In this document: positions 6,913-11,683 of the stretch, piece by piece | Numbering within the stretch: position 1 is the stretch's first letter | Layout: every line of letters starts with the position of its first letter | NCBI GenBank assembly: GCA_964569715.1 | Contig: CAZMUD010000037.1 | Span: 1-11,683, forward strand | Reading direction: 5' to 3' | Length of the DNA: 11,683 nucleotides | Source of the DNA: CAZMUD01 sp964569715 | GTDB taxonomy: Bacteria; Chloroflexota; Dehalococcoidia; Dehalococcoidales; UBA2162 | Made by a program: the position numbers and the translations under genes | Notes under the pieces: generated by a model | Databases searched by the model: none | What the model was told of the DNA's origin: nothing | Seen by the model: only the letters and a program-made list of their open reading frames with translations

Positions 6913-6977
6913 TAAAGGGGATAGGGTCACCTAATAAAAGCTAAAGGGGGATAGGTTGCTAGACAATCTCAAACAGT

Positions 6978-7005
6978 TTGTGTTTACTATGGCAGATGAT
7001 ATAAT
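6978..7005 (+). promoter_or_regulatory. Possible promoter for the archease-rtcB-cysM operon
   Basis: TTGTGT at 6978-6983 and a consensus TATAAT at 7000-7005 are separated by 16 bases. The predicted start near 7012 falls inside the ribosome-binding site of archease (GAGGA at 7011-7015) and leaves a leader of under ten bases, so this is either a very short-leader promoter or a chance match. Confidence 0.4.
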
Positions 7006-7010
7006 TATTT

Positions 7011-7015
7011 GAGGA
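7011..7015 (+). promoter_or_regulatory. Ribosome-binding site deciding the archease start
   Basis: GAGGA lies 5 bases before ATG 7021. The upstream in-frame TTG at 7009 overlaps this site, and starting there would add residues before the expected family N-terminus, so ATG 7021 is preferred. Confidence 0.65.
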
Positions 7016-7020
7016 TTTGT

Positions 7021-7437
7021 ATGGAGAAGGGGTTTGAAATCATAAATCATACGGCTGATGTGGGCATTATCGCCTATGGTGCCGATATGAATGAGGCATT
7101 TGCCAATGCGGCTAAAGCTTTGTTTAGTCTGATAACCGAGCTTGATGACGTGGAAGAGGCTATGCATCGAGATATAGAGCTAACCGCCCCTGACCAGGAA
7201 AGCCTGCTGGTGGAATGGTTAAACGAGCTTATTTATCTATTTGATACTGAGAATATGCTCTTTAAGAGGTTTGATGTTACCCAGCTTAGCCAGACGCAGC
7301 TTAAGGCTAGAAGCTATGGGCATAAAGTAGATAGTTCAAAGCATAAACTAAAAACGGGGGTCAAGGCAGCCACTTACCATATGCTGAAGATTGACAAAAG
7401 TAACGGCGGTAAGGTTCAGGTGCTGTTTGATATCTAA
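7021..7437 (+). CDS. Archease, activator of RtcB RNA ligase
   Basis: 138 residues from ATG 7021, a usual archease length. Archease speeds guanylylation of RtcB and gives it multiple turnovers in tRNA splicing and RNA repair. The family features are present: FEIINHTADVGIIAYG at 5-20 (family HTADxG), EAFANAAKALF (25-35), the acidic helix VEWLNELIYLFDTE (64-77), GVKAATYHML (113-122) and the C-terminal VQVLFDI (132-138), whose penultimate Asp is the conserved metal-binding type. It is followed by rtcB after 13 bases, the standard partner arrangement, which makes the assignment firm. First gene of the plus-strand operon. Confidence 0.95.
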   Translation: MEKGFEIINHTADVGIIAYGADMNEAFANAAKALFSLITELDDVEEAMHRDIELTAPDQESLLVEWLNELIYLFDTENMLFKRFDVTQLSQTQLKARSYGHKVDSSKHKLKTGVKAATYHMLKIDKSNGGKVQVLFDI

Positions 7438-7450
7438 GGGGGAGAAGAAA

Positions 7451-8911
7451 ATGCCAGCACCGTGGCAGGGAATACTGAAGAAGATAGATGACTACCGCTG
7501 GGAGATTCCACAGAGCTATAAGGCAGGTATGTTCGTACCCGGCTTAATCTTTGCCAGCGAATCCATGCTCGACCATATCTGGGAGGAGCAGGTTTTTCAG
7601 CAGGTAGCTAATGTGGCTTTCCTCCCCGGTATTGTCGGTCATTCACTGGCGATGCCTGATATTCACTGGGGTTATGGCTTTCCCATAGGTGGGGTAGCTG
7701 GCACCAGGGTAAAGGATGGTGTGGTATCGCCTGGGGGCGTCGGTTTTGATATTAATTGCGGTGTCCGACTCTTGCGGACAAATCTTACCGAGGAAGAAGT
7801 AAGACCTAAAATCGAACAGGTAGTTGCTGAGCTTTATACCAACATTCCTTCGGGGCTAGGTTCTATGGGCAAGCTAAGGGTGAATGAAAAAGAACTGGAT
7901 GAGGTCCTGGTGAAGGGTAGCCGGTGGGCGGTAGAAAAGGGTTATGGTGAGGCCGGGGATATTGTAGTTACTGAAGACTCAGGCTGCATTAAAGGGGCTA
8001 ACCCCGATAAGGTAAGTGGTAAGGCTAAGAAGCGTGGTGTTCCACAGCTAGGAACTCTGGGTTCGGGGAATCACTTTCTGGAGGTAGCGGTGGTGGATGA
8101 AATCTATGACCATAATGCCGCCAGAGTTATGGGTATCAGTGATGCTGGGCAGGTGCTTGTCTTGATTCACACTGGTTCCCGAGGCTTTGGACACCAGGTC
8201 TGTACTGATTATGTAGCCTTGCTCGGCGAGGCGGTGAAAAGGTATGGCATCAACCTGCCCGACCGCCAGCTTGCCTGTGCCCCGGTGCAATCACCAGAAG
8301 GACAGGACTATCTAGCAGCTATGGCTTGTGCCGCTAACTATGCCTGGACTAACCGCCAGTGCATCACTCACTGGACTAGAGAATCCTTCATTAAGGTCTT
8401 TGGCAAGAGCCGGAGGGAACTGGGACTGGAGCAGGTTTATGATGTGGCTCACAATATTGCCAAGATAGAGGAATACACGGTCAACGGTAAGAAGCACACC
8501 CTTTGTGTTCACCGCAAAGGGGCAACCAGAGCTTTCCCGGCCAAGCACCCTGACATTCCTCTTATTTACCGGGATATAGGTCAACCGGTTCTCATTCCCG
8601 GGGATATGGGACGCTATTCCTATGTAGCCGTGGGCACCGAGATAGCTATGAAGGAGACCTTCGGCTCCACCTGCCACGGCGCCGGCCGGGTGCAGAGTCG
8701 CTCGGCGGCTAAGCGCAGCCTTAGAGGTGCCGATGTTGCCCAAGCACTGGCTGCCAGGGGAATTACAGTCAAGGCAGGTAGCATGGCTTCACTGGCTGAG
8801 GAAGCCTCGGAAGCCTATAAGGATGTGGCTGAGGTAGTTGATGTGACCCACAAGGCAGGCATCTCCCTTAGAGTGGTCAGGTCAGTACCTATGGGCGTAG
8901 TCAAAGGATAG
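7451..8911 (+). CDS. rtcB: RNA-splicing ligase RtcB
   Basis: 486 residues from ATG 7451, which has GGGGGAG 6 bases upstream. A longer frame reaching back to 7391 overlaps archease and adds 20 residues unlike RtcB, so it is rejected. RtcB joins RNA ends with 2',3'-cyclic phosphate (or 3'-phosphate) to 5'-OH ends, using GTP and Mn2+. Visible motifs: HSLAMPDIHWGYGFPIGG (64-81), GFDINCGVR (98-106) with metal ligands Asp100 and Cys103, GSGNHFLEV (204-212) with His208, IHTGSRGFGHQV (239-250) with His240, HNIAKIEEY (334-342) with His334, HRKGATRAF (354-362), PGDMGRYSYV (383-392) and GSTCHGAGR (405-413). The spacing of these ligands follows P. horikoshii RtcB and places the guanylylated His at His409. 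No intein interrupts the gene, although inteins are common in this family. Confidence 0.98.
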   Translation: MPAPWQGILKKIDDYRWEIPQSYKAGMFVPGLIFASESMLDHIWEEQVFQQVANVAFLPGIVGHSLAMPDIHWGYGFPIGGVAGTRVKDGVVSPGGVGFDINCGVRLLRTNLTEEEVRPKIEQVVAELYTNIPSGLGSMGKLRVNEKELDEVLVKGSRWAVEKGYGEAGDIVVTEDSGCIKGANPDKVSGKAKKRGVPQLGTLGSGNHFLEVAVVDEIYDHNAARVMGISDAGQVLVLIHTGSRGFGHQVCTDYVALLGEAVKRYGINLPDRQLACAPVQSPEGQDYLAAMACAANYAWTNRQCITHWTRESFIKVFGKSRRELGLEQVYDVAHNIAKIEEYTVNGKKHTLCVHRKGATRAFPAKHPDIPLIYRDIGQPVLIPGDMGRYSYVAVGTEIAMKETFGSTCHGAGRVQSRSAAKRSLRGADVAQALAARGITVKAGSMASLAEEASEAYKDVAEVVDVTHKAGISLRVVRSVPMGVVKG

Positions 8912-8915
8912 AAGG

Positions 8916-9824
8916 ATGTATTTTAAAAATTCTATTGATGCAATAGGTCATACTCCGCTGGTGGAAATGGCTCAAATGAGTCCAGATAGTAAGGTGAAAA
9001 TCCTGCTCAAGCTGGAGGGACAGAATCTGGGCGGGAGTGCCAGCATTAAGGACCGGGTAGCAAAATATATGATAGAGAAGGCGGAGCAGAGTGGAGAGCT
9101 AACCAGGGACAAAATCATCATTGAGCCTACCAGTGGCAATACCGGGATAGCTCTGGCTTGGCTGGGGTCTCTAAAGGGCTATAAAGTTACCATTGTTATG
9201 CCGGACAGTATGAGCCTGGAAAGGCGGCAGCTTCTAAAAATCTATAAAGCCGAGCTTATTCTTACTAAAGGGGCTCTCGGGATGGAGGCTGCTATTGACA
9301 AGGCAAGGGAACTAGCAGCTAAAGACCATAGATACTTTATGCCTGACCAGTTCTCCAATCCAGCCAATCCATTGGCTCACTACGAGACCACCGGTGCCGA
9401 GATAATGGAGGATTTTCCATATAATAAGATTGATGCGCTGGTTGCTGGCATCGGTACTGGAGGCACTCTAGTTGGCATTGCCCGGCGGTTAAAAGAGAAA
9501 TACCCTGATATCAAGGTGTTCGGCGTTGAGCCTCCTTCTGGTGATAGTATCCAGGGCTTAAAGTGCCTCGAAGGACTGAAAGAGATTCCACCTTTTCTGG
9601 ATTTAAGCCTTATTACCGAGAGGGCTTTTGTTACCAGCCAGCAGGCAGTGGAAGCTACCCGGCAGTTGCTGGAGAAAGAGGGGATTTTTGCCGGTTTATC
9701 TTCAGGTGCTGTAGTCCACCAGGCGATTAAGGTTGCTCAGGAGATGGACGAGGGCAATATAGTGGCGGTGCTGGCGGACGGGGGGTGGAAATACCTCAGT
9801 ATGGACTTCTGGAACAAAAGCTAA
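8916..9824 (+). CDS. cysM: PLP-dependent cysteine synthase, CysM-like, possibly using O-phosphoserine
   Basis: 302 residues, normal for the family. It replaces the leaving group of an activated serine with sulfide to make cysteine. Seen: IGHTPLVEM (10-18), the PLP lysine Lys45 in GGSASIKDRVAK, PTSGNTGIAL (71-80), GIGTGGTLVG (178-187) for PLP phosphate, GLSSGAV (260-266) and DGGWKYLS (288-295). The stretch SMSLERRQLLKIYKAEL (98-114) and the WKYLS ending are like actinobacterial CysM, which uses O-phosphoserine. At the place of that enzyme's substrate-selecting Arg220 (in ALRNMDEG, recalled from memory), this protein has Lys216 in QGLKCLEG, also basic. O-phosphoserine use is therefore possible but unproven; O-acetylserine is the alternative. 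ATG 8916 follows the rtcB stop by 4 bases, with AAAGGA at 8903-8908. Why it is linked to rtcB is unclear. Confidence 0.92.
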   Translation: MYFKNSIDAIGHTPLVEMAQMSPDSKVKILLKLEGQNLGGSASIKDRVAKYMIEKAEQSGELTRDKIIIEPTSGNTGIALAWLGSLKGYKVTIVMPDSMSLERRQLLKIYKAELILTKGALGMEAAIDKARELAAKDHRYFMPDQFSNPANPLAHYETTGAEIMEDFPYNKIDALVAGIGTGGTLVGIARRLKEKYPDIKVFGVEPPSGDSIQGLKCLEGLKEIPPFLDLSLITERAFVTSQQAVEATRQLLEKEGIFAGLSSGAVVHQAIKVAQEMDEGNIVAVLADGGWKYLSMDFWNKS

Positions 9825-9875
9825 TTAGATATGGGCTGGGTTCGGCGAAGATAAATAAGCCAGTTATCAAGGGAA

Positions 9876-9902
9876 GTTTGAAGAGGCTTCGCCCCTTCAA
9901 AC
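9876..9902. repeat. GAA-loop hairpin, 12-bp stem with one mismatch (opposite orientation)
   Basis: GTTTGAAGAGGC at 9876-9887 pairs with GCCCCTTCAAAC at 9891-9902 around TTC, which is GAA on the minus strand; the one mismatch is A9884/C9894. It sits between the convergent cysM and membrane-protein genes. No T-run follows on either strand, so I call it a dispersed repeat rather than an intrinsic terminator, though it could still slow transcription. Confidence 0.75.
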
Positions 9903-9910
9903 CATATACT

Positions 9911-9922
9911 CCCCCTCTCCTT
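9911..9922. repeat. Solitary half of the CCCCCTCTCCTT palindrome
   Basis: The 12 bases are identical to the left arm at 6661-6672, but the matching right arm does not follow. It may be a truncated copy of the palindrome, next to the hairpin at 9876-9902, as in the 6652-6920 element. Confidence 0.5.
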
Positions 9923-10026
9923 AGTACTTTCCTTCTTTAAGTTCCATAATTACAGGCGCAAAGAAACCACCCCCACTCTATGTAGGGCTTGTCTTGCTGC
10001 TTGATTTAAGGCTATTCTTCCTATGT

Positions 10027-10368
10027 TTACTTTTCGAGGCCTATATTTATCAGCGCCTTTCCTGCAGCGATAAGAGCCACTGGTGCCACCAGAGCAGCAA
10101 AGTTCACAAGCATGCTGGTAACTGCTTCACCTATGCCCAGAACTGTAATGGGAGCGAAGGCAGCTGTCATTGCCAACAGGGCTATGGTAGCAAGAAGCAA
10201 GGTATTAATTTCTTTGGCACCAACAGCATAGATGACACCGATTATGAGACCTAAGACTGCCAAGACCAAGCTAACGACGGCATTTGCAGGAGCTACTAAA
10301 CCTCCAATAACAGCTAGTACTAAGCCCAGGATAAAGAGAATAAAACTGATCAATCCCCAAGTCTTCAT
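10027..10368 (-). CDS. Small hydrophobic membrane protein, about four transmembrane helices, function unknown
   Basis: 113 residues, almost all hydrophobic. Likely membrane spans lie at about 5-24, 30-50, 56-76 and 84-105. The short linkers contain few charges: Lys52 and Glu53 in AKEIN, Glu81, and Lys104. There is no catalytic or binding motif that I can see, and I do not recognise a family. The gene is real: it has a strong GGGAGGT ribosome-binding site about 9 bases before ATG 10368 and a near-consensus promoter upstream. It lies downstream of cimA on the same strand but has its own promoter, so it is probably expressed on its own. It converges with cysM. Confidence 0.8.
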   Translation of the reverse strand: MKTWGLISFILFILGLVLAVIGGLVAPANAVVSLVLAVLGLIIGVIYAVGAKEINTLLLATIALLAMTAAFAPITVLGIGEAVTSMLVNFAALVAPVALIAAGKALINIGLEK

Positions 10369-10418
10369 GAGCTAACTACCTCCCTTTATTTTGTTACCTC
10401 GTATATCTAGGGTGGCGA

Positions 10419-10447
10419 AGTATAGCATAAGCATTTTGGGCTGTCAA
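10419..10447 (-). promoter_or_regulatory. Near-consensus sigma-70 promoter for the small membrane protein
   Basis: On the minus strand, -35 TTGACA (10447-10442), a 17-base spacer and -10 TATACT (10424-10419). The predicted start near 10412 leaves a leader of about 44 bases. It is the best promoter in the window, 47 bases beyond the cimA stop. Confidence 0.8.
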
Positions 10448-10494
10448 GACTTAGCCCAATTTTCTAACAGGAATCTCAGCTTTTCGCTGGGGCA

Positions 10495-11683
10495 TTACTT
10501 AGCTTTATGCTTTAATAGCCAGTATTCTACACTGTCAGCCAGTGCCAGCCAGCTAGCCTCTATGATATTGGTGGAGCTACCCACTGTTGTCCATTCTTCA
10601 ACCCCGTCGCTGGACTCAATAAGCACGCGAACCTGGGATTCGGTGCCAATACTTTCTTCAAGGATGCGAACCTTATAATCAATCAGCTTGACGATGGCTA
10701 AGCTGGGGTAGAACTGCAGTAGTGCCTTGCGTAATGCCTGGTCCAGGGCATTGACCGGACCATTACCTTCGGCCGCAGTATGCATAACTTCGTTGCTCAC
10801 CCTTACCTTTAGCATTGCCTCGGATAGCGTCTCTTCCAGGTTCTTTTGGGTAGGTGGGCGCCGTTTCTTCTCAACTACCACCATATAATCAACCAGCTCA
10901 AACAGTGGTTGGTAATCAGGCCTGGCTCGGTGGAGCAGCAGTTCAAGAGAGGCTGCGGCAGTCTCATACTGGAAGCCACGACTCTCCAGCCGCTTAATCT
11001 GGTCCACCAGCTTCTGTGTTTCCTTACCTTCTGATGGTAAATCTATGCCCAGTTCCTTTGCCTTGTAGATAATATTGCGTTTGCCCGATAGCTCGGAAAC
11101 CACTGCCCTTTGCCGATTACCTACCTGCTCTGGGTTTAAATGCTGATAGCTGTCTGCCCACTTGGTCAGGCCGGAAACATGAAGACCAGCCTTGTGGCTA
11201 AAGGCACTGGCTCCGACATAGGGTAAGAAGGGGTCGGGAACGAGATTAGCTGCCTCACTGACAAAGCGGGCTATCTCGGTTAATTTAGCCAATTGCTCAT
11301 TAGAAACACAATCAATACCCATTTTTAGCTTCAAATTGGGGATGATGGAACAAAGATTAGCGTTGCCACAGCGTTCACCATAGCCATTGATGGTGCCCTG
11401 CACCTGATTGGCTCCCGCTTGAACCGCTGCTAGAGTGTTAGCCACTGCCGATTCAGCATCATTATGAGCATGAATGCCTAGGGGCACACTAGTCAATCTC
11501 TTGGCTGCCTCAACGGCGGCTGTTATCTCGTCAGGTAGTGTGCCTCCGTTGGTATCACAGAGCACCAGACAATCAGCTCCGGTCTCGGCAGCTACTTCCA
11601 GAGTGCGTAGGGCATAATCAGGGTTGGTCTTAAAGCCATCAAAGAAGTGCTCGGCATCAAAGAAAACGGTAAGCCCCTTTGCC
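10495..11683 (-). CDS. cimA: (R)-citramalate synthase CimA (N-terminus outside window)
   Basis: The frame is open to the right edge, giving 395 residues of a protein usually about 520-530 long; the apparent GTG start at 11565 is internal. The part before it, TVFFDAEHFFDGF and then the L-C-D-T-N-G-G motif, is typical of the CimA branch of the LeuA-like family. That family condenses acetyl-CoA with a 2-keto acid; CimA uses pyruvate to make citramalate, the first step of the threonine-independent isoleucine route. The metal ligands of the TIM barrel are in GIHAHND. GYGERCGNANL and SAFSHKAGLHVSG follow as in LeuA/CimA. The C-terminus, about 90 residues ending in WTTVGSSTNIIEASWLALADSVEYWL (in two overlapping conserved blocks), is the LeuA dimer/regulatory domain, usually an isoleucine feedback site in CimA. 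Complete at the C-terminus. Confidence 0.94.
   Translation of the reverse strand, partial: AKGLTVFFDAEHFFDGFKTNPDYALRTLEVAAETGADCLVLCDTNGGTLPDEITAAVEAAKRLTSVPLGIHAHNDAESAVANTLAAVQAGANQVQGTINGYGERCGNANLCSIIPNLKLKMGIDCVSNEQLAKLTEIARFVSEAANLVPDPFLPYVGASAFSHKAGLHVSGLTKWADSYQHLNPEQVGNRQRAVVSELSGKRNIIYKAKELGIDLPSEGKETQKLVDQIKRLESRGFQYETAAASLELLLHRARPDYQPLFELVDYMVVVEKKRRPPTQKNLEETLSEAMLKVRVSNEVMHTAAEGNGPVNALDQALRKALLQFYPSLAIVKLIDYKVRILEESIGTESQVRVLIESSDGVEEWTTVGSSTNIIEASWLALADSVEYWLLKHKAK

Larger units (their letters stand above)
6652..6920. repeat. Nested palindromic repeat element (MITE-like) filling the divergent intergenic region
   Basis: The 487 bases between the two operons hold no credible gene. 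Instead, 269 bases are bounded by perfect 13-base inverted ends: CCCCTTTATCCCC at 6652-6664 and GGGGATAAAGGGG at 6908-6920. Inside lie several independent hairpins, listed separately. Part of the right-end sequence recurs just outside, as AAAGGGGGATAGG at 6943-6955 beside AAAGGGGATAGG at 6914-6925. No transposase frame is present and I see no clear target-site duplication. The structure fits a non-autonomous miniature element or a cluster of small dispersed palindromes. None of the hairpins is followed by a T-run, so they are not typical terminators. Confidence 0.7.

Noticed and set aside
6661..6920. CRISPR array or tandem repeat
   Set aside because: There are no regularly spaced identical repeats with unique spacers; the region is made of different palindromes.
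7391..7450. Longer RtcB start overlapping archease
   Set aside because: The extra 20 residues are a shadow of the archease frame, do not look like RtcB, and ATG 7451 has a strong ribosome-binding site at 7438-7444.
9876..9902. Intrinsic terminator between cysM and the membrane protein gene
   Set aside because: The stem is good but no T-run follows on either strand, and the hairpin belongs to a repeat family seen elsewhere in the window.
10448..10494. Terminator after cimA
   Set aside because: Only a very weak AGC-GAAAA-GCT pairing is seen, with no stable stem or T-run.
11563..11565. GTG as the true start of the cimA frame
   Set aside because: The frame stays open to the window edge and the 39 upstream residues match CimA (FFDAEHFFDGF), so the gene is simply cut by the edge.

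Overview
The window looks like part of a bacterial chromosome, most plausibly from the Chloroflexota, class Dehalococcoidia or a close relative. This is an inference from gene content: an archaeal-type thymidylate synthase, an archease-RtcB pair, a CimA-type citramalate synthase, several lineage-type hypothetical proteins, and G/C-rich palindromic repeats between genes. No rRNA or marker gene settles it. There is no CRISPR array, insertion-sequence transposase or phage gene. The genes are dense, intact and mostly housekeeping.

Layout. (1) Bases 1-2074, plus strand: two adjacent genes of the AIR-synthase (PurM/PurL) superfamily. The first is cut by the window edge, resembles half of PurL and carries an unusual four-cysteine cluster. 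The second is a divergent PurM-like protein. (2) 2148-2220, minus: tRNA-Lys(CTT). (3) 2397-6533, minus: a probable five-gene operon read from a promoter at 6579-6606. In transcription order it holds an unknown protein, a second unknown protein, thymidylate synthase ThyA, a putative lipoprotein with a degenerate metallopeptidase-like motif, and the nucleotidase SurE. (4) 6534-7020: a 487-base intergenic region between divergent operons, filled by a nested palindromic repeat element. (5) 7021-9824, plus: archease, the RNA ligase RtcB and a CysM-like cysteine synthase, tightly packed. (6) 9825-10026: a convergent intergenic region with two more repeat copies. (7) 10027-10368, minus: a small four-helix membrane protein behind a near-consensus promoter. 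(8) 10495 to the right edge, minus: citramalate synthase CimA, lacking its N-terminus.

How the genes fit together. Archease and RtcB form a known RNA ligation pair (tRNA splicing or RNA repair). CysM makes cysteine, and CimA commits pyruvate and acetyl-CoA to isoleucine synthesis. ThyA makes dTMP and SurE removes phosphate from nucleotides, so the minus-strand operon has a nucleotide-metabolism flavour, but the roles of its other three members are unknown. The points most worth following up are the cysteine-cluster half-PurL plus PurM-like pair, the lipoprotein whose HExxH-like motif reads EEWLH, and the palindromic repeat element.
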